Source: Deltaproteobacteria bacterium HGW-Deltaproteobacteria-8
GTDB taxonomy: Bacteria; Desulfobacterota; Desulfovibrionia; Desulfovibrionales; Desulfovibrionaceae
Direction of reading: 5' to 3'
DNA: 64,000 nt
NCBI GenBank assembly: GCA_002840405.1
Contig: PHAR01000003.1
Span: 1-64,000, forward strand
Shown here: positions 1 to 9,994 of the stretch, one piece after another
How the letters are laid out: each line of letters begins with the position of its first letter
How positions within the stretch are numbered: position 1 is the first letter of the stretch
The notes under the pieces: model-generated
Told to the model about the DNA's origin: nothing
The model's input: only the letters and a program-made list of their open reading frames with translations
Database searches by the model: none
Translations under genes and position numbers: made by a program

Positions 1-123
1 CACCCAAAGCCGAAAGGGCTGTTTCAGGTTCCTCCTGAAACAGCCCTTTCGGCGCAATGGGGGTTCCAAGGGGCCTCAGGCCCCTTGGCGGGGTCCAGGG
101 GCAGCGCCCCTGGCCGCCGAAGG
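1..123 (+). repeat. 3'-end repeat element, copy A (cut by window edge)
   Basis: Left part lies outside the window. It holds a perfect 20-bp stem (arms 9-28 and 34-53, arm GCCGAAAGGGCTGTTTCAGG, loop TTCCT), then ATGGGGG, an 11-bp palindrome around GGGGCCTCAGGCCCC (66-88), a second hairpin CCAGGGGC/GCCCCTGG (95-113) and a degenerate right end GCCGCCGAAGG. The right end stops 4 nt before the uvrA stop codon. No T-tract follows the stem on either strand. Confidence 0.8.
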
Positions 124-127
124 TTGC

Positions 128-3046
<2,919 letters not shown>

Positions 3047-3080
3047 GTAAGCATCGGCGAGGCGTTGGCAAGGGGGGGAA

Positions 3081-3231
3081 GCCTCTGGTGACCGGGGATC
3101 CCCTTCGTGGTTCATGGCCCCGGACCCCTCATTATAGGCCTGAGACGGGTCAAAGGCAGTGGTTCAGCCTAGCCCACTCAACGCCGAACGGGGATTCCAA
3201 AGGGCCTTAAGGCCCTTTGGCCGCCGGAGGC
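3081..3231 (+). repeat. 3'-end repeat element, copy B (degenerate)
   Basis: Left end GCCTCTGGTG (3081) and right end CCGCCGGAGGC (3221-3231) match the terminal inverted repeats of the other copies. The interior keeps GGACCCCTCATTATAGGCCTGAGAC and a perfect 24-nt palindrome (3197-3220), but not the 20-bp stem-loop. It sits 22 nt downstream of the terminase stop codon (minus strand) and upstream of uvrA. Confidence 0.6.
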
Positions 3232-3253
3232 ATATTCCATCCCCTTCCCCTCA

Positions 3254-4711
3254 CTACCCTCTCGCTCTGTTCACGCTGCGCGCCTGGCGCGAACCAGCGG
3301 GCCGGTCCTGGTGCAGCAGCCGCCGGCCCTCGCCCGCGCCGAGCATGAGGTACTGCGCGGCCTCGCACACATGCGAGAAGCGGTTCTTGTCCGGGGTGTC
3401 GATGAAGCGCGCCTCGCCTGCAACCTGCATGCGTCGGTAGTGCCAGGCACCGGCCATGCCCTTGCGCAGGGTCACGCAGCGCGGGGAGAGCACAAGGCCC
3501 GGCAGGCCGTCGACGTCGCGCGAGAGGGCCGCGGCCACGGCCTCGCGCCTGAGCAGCGGGTCGTTGCTGGGCGCTGGCCGGGCAGGCAGACCGCTGGCGC
3601 GCAGGATGTCGAACGGGGTGCGCTCGTCGGTCTGGGCCCGGGCCATGCCCGCCGGGTCGCCCCAGATCTCGGCCTTGTGGTCGCCGTAGTTGTTTCGCAG
3701 GAGTTCGCGGAGCAACCCGGCAAAGCGCACCATTCCCATGTCGCTGCTGACCAGCTCGTCAAGGAAGAGCCAGCGGCCCGAGGCCATGCGCTGGCCCACG
3801 ACAGCGGCCGGGGTCAGGCCGAAGTCCAGCCCCACGAAGAGCGGCAGGCCGTCCACGGGCGCAAGCTCGGTCTGGCTCACGTGCAGGCTGTCCTTGAACT
3901 CCGGGTACACGGGCAGGCCGTCCTGCACGAAGCCGTACTGGGCGCAGTAGTACACGCGCACGTGGGCCGGGGTCTTGCCGTTCTTGCGGCGCTGGTAGAA
4001 GTCTGGCGGCAGGTGCTCCAGGTTTTCGGCTGCGGGGTTGGGAACAAACACGCCGTCTTGCTCGACCAGGCCGCCGGGCTGGCGGAAGAAGGCCCAGCCC
4101 TCGGGCCGGGTCTCCTCGGCCAGCTTGTACCACCAGTGGTCGGAGTCGGGCGGGTTGGTGTCCATGATGACCCCGGCCCAGGCGCAGCCGCCGTCGCGCG
4201 CGGCCGGATAGCGCTCCACGCGGTCGCCCAGGGCCTCGACGATGGACAGCGGCATCTCGCGCGCCTCGTTGATCCAGGCCCCGGTGAGCTCCAGGGACAG
4301 AAGCTTCTTCACGTCCTGGGGCCGGTCCAGGGCGCGGAAGAGCACGTCCAACTCGATGCGTCCGCCGTCGGCCAGGGGCAAGCGCACGCCATGGCACATG
4401 TCTGTTGCCGTGAAAGGGCCGAAGGCCTCCTCCGGGAACCAGGACAGCCAGGTGCGCACCGTGGTGTCCTTGAGTTCGCGGTAGGTGTTGCGCACCACGG
4501 CCATGCGCGAGCGGCGCACGTTGTCCGGGCCGGGGGCCTGGGCAAAGGCGCGGTTCATGAGCTCCAGGCAGCAGCCCGAGGACTTGCCCGAGCCCACAGG
4601 CCCCAGGAGGCCCCGGTAGAGCGCGGGGGAAGCCATGAACCGGGCGATGGTGGGCGGGGCCTTGTAGCACAGATGCAGGACGTCGGAGGACTCGGGGGTC
4701 TCGTGCTTCAT
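3254..4711 (-). CDS. Orphan phage-type terminase large subunit
   Basis: Resembles the large (ATPase plus nuclease) subunit of tailed-phage DNA-packaging terminases. 485 residues from the ATG at 4711. Walker A GPVGSGKS is at residues 37-44. A Walker-B-like segment, GAWINEARE, has Asn where Asp is common, followed by the catalytic Glu. The nuclease half shows VGLDFGLTP, an IWGDPAGMARAQ Asp motif and a C-terminal FSHVCEAAQYLML, so the reading frame looks intact. No portal, capsid, small terminase or integrase gene is nearby; neighbours are uvrA and a two-component system. A longer ORF runs upstream to 5053, but it would be antisense to the kinase start. A minus-strand promoter lies just upstream (4719-4748). 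It may be a phage remnant or a domesticated gene; its function here is unknown. Confidence 0.8.
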   Translation of the reverse strand: MKHETPESSDVLHLCYKAPPTIARFMASPALYRGLLGPVGSGKSSGCCLELMNRAFAQAPGPDNVRRSRMAVVRNTYRELKDTTVRTWLSWFPEEAFGPFTATDMCHGVRLPLADGGRIELDVLFRALDRPQDVKKLLSLELTGAWINEAREMPLSIVEALGDRVERYPAARDGGCAWAGVIMDTNPPDSDHWWYKLAEETRPEGWAFFRQPGGLVEQDGVFVPNPAAENLEHLPPDFYQRRKNGKTPAHVRVYYCAQYGFVQDGLPVYPEFKDSLHVSQTELAPVDGLPLFVGLDFGLTPAAVVGQRMASGRWLFLDELVSSDMGMVRFAGLLRELLRNNYGDHKAEIWGDPAGMARAQTDERTPFDILRASGLPARPAPSNDPLLRREAVAAALSRDVDGLPGLVLSPRCVTLRKGMAGAWHYRRMQVAGEARFIDTPDKNRFSHVCEAAQYLMLGAGEGRRLLHQDRPAGSRQARSVNRARG

Positions 4712-4718
4712 CGGCGGG

Positions 4719-4748
4719 AGTATAGCACGGGGTTTTGGGCCAGGACAA
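4719..4748 (-). promoter_or_regulatory. Putative sigma70 promoter of the terminase gene
   Basis: On the minus strand: -35 TTGTCC (4743-4748), 18-nt spacer, -10 TATACT (4719-4724). The -10 ends 7 nt before the ATG, which would give a leaderless or nearly leaderless transcript. No Shine-Dalgarno is seen. Confidence 0.4.
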
Positions 4749-4881
4749 AAATGGCCGGTTCTTGGCCGCGAAAAGGACAAGAATTCCCTGTTGACAGGGT
4801 GGCCGACACGGGGGCGGACCGGCGCTGCGCTGGGCAATGCGCTCCCGTGCCGGTCGGCAGGCCGAAGGGGGCCGCGACAGG

Positions 4882-4910
4882 CTGACAACGCGCCCGTCGT
4901 GAGGTATGCT
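4882..4910 (+). promoter_or_regulatory. Putative sigma70 promoter of the histidine kinase gene
   Basis: -35 CTGACA (4882-4887), 17-nt spacer, -10 TATGCT (4905-4910). The predicted transcription start is close to the ATG at 4917, so this transcript may also be leaderless. Only 4 of 6 bases of the -10 match consensus. Confidence 0.35.
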
Positions 4911-4916
4911 CGGCCC

Positions 4917-6458
4917 ATGAAACCCCAAGCCGAACCGCTGCTGGGCGCGACGCTCAAGCGTCTGGCGCAGTGCATCCAACCCTCGCTGCGCGGGCGCGTG
5001 TTCGCGCTTCTGGTGGGGCTGACGCTCTGCGCCTGCGCCGGGGCCACGGCCACGTACCTGCTGGCCCGGCACTACCTCGACGCCACGGACATCCTGCGCG
5101 AGGTAAACTTGAGCCAGCAGGTCAGCGCGCTGCAGCTCTCGGAGCAGATGCTCGGCCTGGAGGCCGACGCACTGGCCGCGCGCCAGAACCCGGAGCGGCT
5201 GCGGGACTTCAAGATCCGCCAGCAGACCGTGTCCCGGACCCTGCTCAAGGTGCTGGCCAGCGAACCCATGGAGGCCGGGCGCGAGCTCATCGACCACATG
5301 ACCGCCTCCACCACGGCCCAGGCCGAGACCCTGAACGAGCTGGTGACAAGCCCGCCGGGCCAGGGCGCGGAGATCCTGGCCAGGGCGGTGCGCCAACGCG
5401 AGGCAGCCCAGGATGCGGCGGCCGAACTCTTCGCCCTGCACGGCCGCGACGCCGACCTGGGCGTGTCGGCCATGCGCTCCCTGGCCCGGGCCGCCACCAC
5501 GGCCTCGCTCTTCGTCATCCCGGCGGGCGCGGTGCTGGGACTTCTGCTCGGCTGGGTGCTGCTGCGCCAGGTGCTCGGCCCCATCCGCAGGCTGGCCCGG
5601 GGCGCGCCCCTGGGGCCGGAGGAAGGCGCGGCCAAGGGCGCGGGCCAGGGCCAGAGTTCCTCCGACGAGGTGCGCGCCGTGGGCGAACTGGTGCACGGCC
5701 TGCTGCGCGATGTGGACCAGACCCACACCCTGCTCGAAGAGTCACGCCTGCACCTGATGCAGGCCGAGAAGCTGGCCCTGGTGGGCAAGCTGGCCGCTGG
5801 CGTGGCCCACAGCGTGCGCAACCCGCTCACCAGCGTCAAGATGCGCCTGTTCTCGCTGGAGCGCGGCCTGGACCTCTCCCCCACCCAGCGCGAGGATTTC
5901 GAGGTCATCAGCGAGGAGATCCGCCACCTGGACACCATCGTGCGCAACTTCCTTGAGTTCTCGCGCCCGCCCCGGCCCAAGTTCCAGCAGGCCAGCCCCT
6001 CGGACGTGGTGGACATGACGCTCAATCTGCTCAAGCACCGCCTGGAGACCTACGGGGTGGACGTGCGCCTGGTGCGCGAGCGGCCCCTGCCCGAGGTCGA
6101 CGTGGACCCGGAGCAGCTCAAGGAGGCGCTGGTGAACCTCATCCTCAACGCCTGCGACGCCATGGGCGAGAACGGGCGCATCGAGATCACCGAGCAGATC
6201 GGCTTCGTGGACCCGCTGGGGCGCGTGGCCGTGATCCAGCTCTCGGACTCCGGCCCGGGCATCCCCGCCGAGATCCAGGACCAGGTCTTCCAGCCCTTCT
6301 TCAGCACCAAGGAGGAAGGCACAGGCCTGGGTCTGGCCATCGCCCGGCGCATCCTGGAGGAGCACGGCGGCTACATCCACCTCAAACCGGCCGACAAGCA
6401 GGGTGCGACCTTTGTCCTCGTGCTGCCGCTGCGGGAGAAGGTGTGGATCAGATCCTGA
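4917..6458 (+). CDS. Two-component sensor histidine kinase
   Basis: Inner-membrane sensor kinase, 513 residues. Order: first membrane helix (about 27-48), a periplasmic helical region of about 140 residues, second helix (about 195-217), HAMP-like linker, HisKA domain with AAGVAHSVRNPL (His298 predicted phospho-acceptor; the usual AHEIRNPL has become AHSVRNPL), and an HATPase_c domain with N box NLILNACDAMGENG, G1 DSGPGIP and G2 GTGLGLAIA. The ATG at 4917 was chosen because it starts shortly before the first membrane helix. The NtrC-type regulator follows after 68 nt and is the likely partner. The family resembles NtrB/ZraS-like kinases that act on sigma54 activators. The signal sensed cannot be read from the sequence. 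Confidence 0.93.
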   Translation: MKPQAEPLLGATLKRLAQCIQPSLRGRVFALLVGLTLCACAGATATYLLARHYLDATDILREVNLSQQVSALQLSEQMLGLEADALAARQNPERLRDFKIRQQTVSRTLLKVLASEPMEAGRELIDHMTASTTAQAETLNELVTSPPGQGAEILARAVRQREAAQDAAAELFALHGRDADLGVSAMRSLARAATTASLFVIPAGAVLGLLLGWVLLRQVLGPIRRLARGAPLGPEEGAAKGAGQGQSSSDEVRAVGELVHGLLRDVDQTHTLLEESRLHLMQAEKLALVGKLAAGVAHSVRNPLTSVKMRLFSLERGLDLSPTQREDFEVISEEIRHLDTIVRNFLEFSRPPRPKFQQASPSDVVDMTLNLLKHRLETYGVDVRLVRERPLPEVDVDPEQLKEALVNLILNACDAMGENGRIEITEQIGFVDPLGRVAVIQLSDSGPGIPAEIQDQVFQPFFSTKEEGTGLGLAIARRILEEHGGYIHLKPADKQGATFVLVLPLREKVWIRS

Positions 6459-6526
6459 CCGGCTTCGCCGGGTTCATTGAACCCACTGCCACCTGAAACC
6501 TTCGGCACCGACCGCAGGGAGAAGAC

Positions 6527-8059
6527 ATGGCCCAGATTCTGATTGTTGACGACGACGCCCAACTGCGCCAGAGCTTCGGCAAGATCCTGGAGGCCGACGG
6601 CTTCGAGATCCGCACCGCCGCCTCTGGCGAGGCCGGCGTGGACGAGGTGGCGGCAAAGGCCCCGGACCTCGTGGTCATGGACGTGCGCATGACCGGCATC
6701 ACCGGCATTGAGGCCATGCAGCGCATGCGCGCAAAGGTGGCCAACCTGCCGGTGATCATCATGACCGCCTACGGCGGCACCGAGACCGCCATCGAGGCCA
6801 CCAAGCTCGGGGCCTTTGACTACATCCTCAAGCCCTTTGACATCCCGGACATCCTGCGGCTCATCAACCAGGCCCTGGAGGCCGGGCGCCTGGCCCGCGA
6901 GCGCGTGGCCGTCAACCTGCAGGAGGGGCTTGAGGGCGGGCCACAGGGCGAGGCCAACGCCGAAAGCACCCACGGCGACGCCCTGGTGGGCCAGAGCCGC
7001 GCCATGCAGGATATTTTTAAAGCCATCGGCCGCACCGCGCCCACCGAGGCGCTGGTCCTCGTGCGCGGCGAGTCCGGCACGGGCAAGGAGCTGGTGGCGC
7101 GCGCCCTCTGGCAGCACAGCGCCCGCGCGGCCAAGCCCTTTGTGGTCATCAACTGCGTGGCCATCCCGGAGACCCTGCTCGAGGCCGAGCTCTTCGGCTA
7201 CGAGAAGGGCGCCTTCACCGGGGCCAGCGCCCGGCGCGTGGGCAAGATCGAGCAGGCCCAGCGCGGCACCGTGTTCCTGGACGAGATCGGCGACATGCCG
7301 CTCAACATCCAGGCCAAGATCCTGCGCCTGTTGCAGGAAAAGCAGGTGGAGCGCCTGGGCGGACGCGAGATGATCCCGGTGGACGTGCGCATCCTGGCCG
7401 CCACCAACCGCGACCTGGAGACCGCCGTGGCCGAGGGCCGCTTCCGCGAGGACCTGTACTACCGCCTCAAGGTCGTGACCATCAGCCTGCCGCCCCTGCG
7501 CGCCCGCGAGGGCGACGTGCCGCTTTTGGCCCGGCACTTCCTCTCCCGGCTGGCGCGCGAAATGGACATGCAGAGCCCGGGGCTGACCCCCGAGGCCCTG
7601 GACCTGCTTTCCGCCCACCCCTGGCCCGGCAACGTGCGCGAGCTGGCCAACTCCCTGCAGAAGGCCCTGATCTTCAGCCGGGGCGCACCCATCGGCGCAG
7701 AGGAGATGCGCCAGGCCACAGGCGGCGGCGCGGCAGACACCAGAAGCGACGGCCAGGGCGGCTTCACAGCCGACCGCAACCAACCGGAACCAACCGCAAT
7801 GGGCGCGCATTCCGGCAGCCCGTCCGGCATGGCGGAGGACCCCCTGCGCGCCTTCATCCGCCGCGCCCTGCTGGCCCAGGCCGGAGACGCCGCCTTTGAG
7901 CACGTGCTCGACACCGTGGCCCGCGGCACCATCGCCGAGGCGCTCGAAATCACCGGGGGCAACCGCACCCGCGCCGCCAAGCTGCTCGGCCTGTCGCGCC
8001 CCACCCTCATCGCCAAGATCGAAAAGTACGGGCTCAAGGTCACCACCCAGGTGCAGTGA
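6527..8059 (+). CDS. Sigma54-dependent response regulator, NtrC family
   Basis: Cytoplasmic transcription activator, 510 residues. Receiver domain with acidic pocket VDDDAQ and phospho-acceptor Asp52 in LVVMDVRM; AAA+ domain with Walker A GESGTGKE (about 181-188) and the sigma54-contacting GAFTGA loop (228-233); C-terminal Fis-type HTH (EALEITGGNRTRAAKLLGLSR). The intact GAFTGA loop means it can be expected to activate sigma54-RNA polymerase. Start supported by AGGGAGA 6-8 nt before the ATG. A linker of about 50 residues rich in Gly, Gln and Pro precedes the HTH. It forms a pair with the kinase upstream. Targets are unknown. Confidence 0.95.
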   Translation: MAQILIVDDDAQLRQSFGKILEADGFEIRTAASGEAGVDEVAAKAPDLVVMDVRMTGITGIEAMQRMRAKVANLPVIIMTAYGGTETAIEATKLGAFDYILKPFDIPDILRLINQALEAGRLARERVAVNLQEGLEGGPQGEANAESTHGDALVGQSRAMQDIFKAIGRTAPTEALVLVRGESGTGKELVARALWQHSARAAKPFVVINCVAIPETLLEAELFGYEKGAFTGASARRVGKIEQAQRGTVFLDEIGDMPLNIQAKILRLLQEKQVERLGGREMIPVDVRILAATNRDLETAVAEGRFREDLYYRLKVVTISLPPLRAREGDVPLLARHFLSRLAREMDMQSPGLTPEALDLLSAHPWPGNVRELANSLQKALIFSRGAPIGAEEMRQATGGGAADTRSDGQGGFTADRNQPEPTAMGAHSGSPSGMAEDPLRAFIRRALLAQAGDAAFEHVLDTVARGTIAEALEITGGNRTRAAKLLGLSRPTLIAKIEKYGLKVTTQVQ

Positions 8060-8066
8060 CTGGGAT

Positions 8067-8250
8067 GCCTCCGGCGGCCAGGGGCTCCGCCCCTGCACCC
8101 CGCCAAAGGGCCTGAGGCCCTTTGAAATCCCCGTAGGCCAGCTCATTGACCCGCCAAAGCCGAAAGGGCTGGATCAGGTTCCTCCTGATCCAGCCCTTTC
8201 GGCGTAATGGGGGGGTCTGGGGGGCCTCAGGCCCACCAGCCGCCGGAGGC
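8067..8250 (+). repeat. 3'-end repeat element, copy C
   Basis: Terminal inverted repeats at 8067-8079 and 8239-8250. 20-bp stem arms at 8159-8178 and 8184-8203, loop TTCCT. Compared with copies A and E the arm reads CTGGATCAGG instead of CTGTTTCAGG, and the opposite arm changes to match. It fills the gap between two convergent genes: its left end is 7 nt past the regulator stop and its right end 10 nt from the methyltransferase stop. It lacks the long GC-rich stem present in D, F and G. Confidence 0.85.
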
Positions 8251-8260
8251 TCTTCTCCCT

Positions 8261-8989
8261 CTAGCCGATGCCCGGCTCGGTCTTCCAGGAATAGATGGGG
8301 GTGAGCGGCTGGTAGCCCACGAGGTCGATGCGCATGGCGCAGATGGCGCCCAGCTGCGACGGCAGGATGAGGCGGTTGATGAAGCCCCAGGGCGGCGTGT
8401 CGCGCCAGGTCCAGGGCGGGCCAGGCAGCACGGAGCGCGTGCGCGCGGGCTTGAACCCGGTGTTGACCAGCGCCAGGGCGCGCATTTCCGGCCAAGTGTA
8501 CCAGCACGCGCGCGACAGGGTGGAGCTCTCCTGCCAGGGCCAGCGCCAGCCCCGCGCCAGATAATAGCACGAGTGCCGGTTCAGAAAGCCGATGAGCAGG
8601 CCCTTGGCGGCCACGCGCGCGGCCTCGGCCAGCACCAGGCCGGGGTCGTCGCAGAACTCCAGCACGGTCCAGAGCACGCAGAAGTCGTACTCCTTGTCGG
8701 CAAAGGGCAGGGCCTCGCCATTGCCCACATAGAGCTCGGCGTTGGGGCCCAGGCGTTTGCGCGCCTCGCTGATCATCTGCGGGGACTTGTCCAGTCCGGC
8801 CACGGTGAAGCCGTCGTCGTAAAGGATCTGCTGGAACAGGCCGGTGCCGCAGCCGATCTCCAGCACGCGCTGGTTGCGCCGGGGCCACTGGGCCACCACG
8901 GAGTCGAGCAGACGGCGCTCTGCCGCAAGGGCGTGGCTGCCCTCGGGCGTGGTGAACCATTTGTCGTAGCGCAGGGCGTCCGTGTTCAT
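8261..8989 (-). CDS. Class I SAM-dependent methyltransferase
   Basis: 242 residues. The Rossmann SAM-binding motif I is clear (VLEIGCGTG), with the acidic residue of motif II in GLDKSPQMI and the Methyltransf_11-type EALPFADKEYDFC...LEFCDDP stretch. The C-terminal half is rich in Trp and Arg and does not identify a substrate. Start ATG at 8989 is preceded by GAAGG at 7 nt. It is convergent with the NtrC-type regulator; the peroxiredoxin gene upstream on the same strand is about 95 nt away. Substrate unknown; it could act on a quinone, lipid or small metabolite. Confidence 0.85.
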   Translation of the reverse strand: MNTDALRYDKWFTTPEGSHALAAERRLLDSVVAQWPRRNQRVLEIGCGTGLFQQILYDDGFTVAGLDKSPQMISEARKRLGPNAELYVGNGEALPFADKEYDFCVLWTVLEFCDDPGLVLAEAARVAAKGLLIGFLNRHSCYYLARGWRWPWQESSTLSRACWYTWPEMRALALVNTGFKPARTRSVLPGPPWTWRDTPPWGFINRLILPSQLGAICAMRIDLVGYQPLTPIYSWKTEPGIG

Positions 8990-9084
8990 GCGTGGCCTTC
9001 GGCTCGGGTTCGGGCGGACGGATGTCCCGGCCCCGGAGCGCTGGCGTGGCCTGCCTCCGGGACCGGGTTCAATGCGTGCGTGCG

Positions 9085-9732
9085 CTATTCGGGGTTCAGG
9101 GCCTCGTAGACCTTGCCCACCAGGTCCGCGCCAGGGGTGAGGGTCTTGTCGCCAGGGCTCCAGCGGGCCGGGCAGGCTTCGGCCGGGTGCTTGGCCAGGT
9201 ACACGTTGGCCTCCAGCTTGCGCACCAGCTCGTCGGCGTTGCGGCCCACGTTGTAGAAGTTGACCTCAGAGGACACCAGCACGCCGTCCGGGTTGATGAT
9301 GAAGGTGCCGCGCAGGTCGAGCCCGGTCTCCTGGTCCCAAACGTCGAAGTAGCGGGAGACATGACCAGCCGGGTCCGCAGCCATGAGGAACTTCACGCCC
9401 TCGAGCATGCGCTCGGAGGTTCTCCAGGCCAGGTGCGCGAACTGGGTGTCCGTGGACACGCTGAGGACTTCCGCGCCGAGCTTCTTCAGCTTGTCGTGCT
9501 TGGCGGCCAGGTCGGCCAGCTCCGTGGGGCAGACAAAGGTGAAGTCCGCCGGGTAGAAGAAGAGCACCAGCCACTTCTTCTTTTTCAGGATCTTTTCGGT
9601 GTCGATGGTGGTGAAGCCGCCCTCGGTGGGGTCATAGGCCTCCAGGTTGAAGTGGCGGATCTTCTGGCCCACCTTGGCGCATTCCATGAGATCTTCGTCG
9701 TCGTGGTCGTGATCGGTTTCGCAGCAGCCCAT
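9085..9732 (-). CDS. Typical 2-Cys peroxiredoxin (AhpC/Prx1 group)
   Basis: Thiol peroxidase that reduces hydrogen peroxide and organic peroxides, protecting an anaerobe from oxygen exposure. 215 residues. Peroxidatic Cys68 in FTFVCPTE, an active-site Arg in the WRTS region, and resolving Cys187 in EACPARW, so it is a full 2-Cys enzyme. The start ATG follows GGAGAATCCTT. Unusual feature: the first 18 residues (MGCCETDHDHDDEDLMEC) are rich in Cys, His and Asp, unlike ordinary AhpC, and could bind metal. It is divergent from the M16C protease; the 262-bp gap between them shows no clear element beyond start-proximal signals. The reductant system is not encoded here. Confidence 0.95.
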   Translation of the reverse strand: MGCCETDHDHDDEDLMECAKVGQKIRHFNLEAYDPTEGGFTTIDTEKILKKKKWLVLFFYPADFTFVCPTELADLAAKHDKLKKLGAEVLSVSTDTQFAHLAWRTSERMLEGVKFLMAADPAGHVSRYFDVWDQETGLDLRGTFIINPDGVLVSSEVNFYNVGRNADELVRKLEANVYLAKHPAEACPARWSPGDKTLTPGADLVGKVYEALNPE

Positions 9733-9994
9733 AAGGATTCTCCGTTGTGTGTTGGGGTTGGGGCGATGGCGCTTGCGCCCGCCAGAAGTCGGCGGCAGGC
9801 CGGGGCGCGACAGCGCTCGACTATGGGAGGATAGGGGCTGGCGGCGGGGGAGTCAAGGAGACGGGGGCAGCCAAGGGCCGGGGCACGCGCCCGGGCATCA
9901 CCCCGGCCCCCCCCTTCCCCATTGGCCCATCGTGCTATATCTTGTCCCTCGTGCGCGTTTCGCGCCACCACACTCAAGCACCCAATGAGGCGCC

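Noticed and set aside
9-53. The 20-bp stem-loops as ordinary intrinsic terminators
   Set aside because: No T-tract follows on either strand in any copy; the genuine terminators at 29258 and 46672 show what one looks like here.
4791-4916. Upstream in-frame ATG (4791) as the histidine kinase start
   Set aside because: It would place an Arg/Gly-rich stretch before the first membrane helix and overlap the promoter-like site; the ATG at 4917 fits better.
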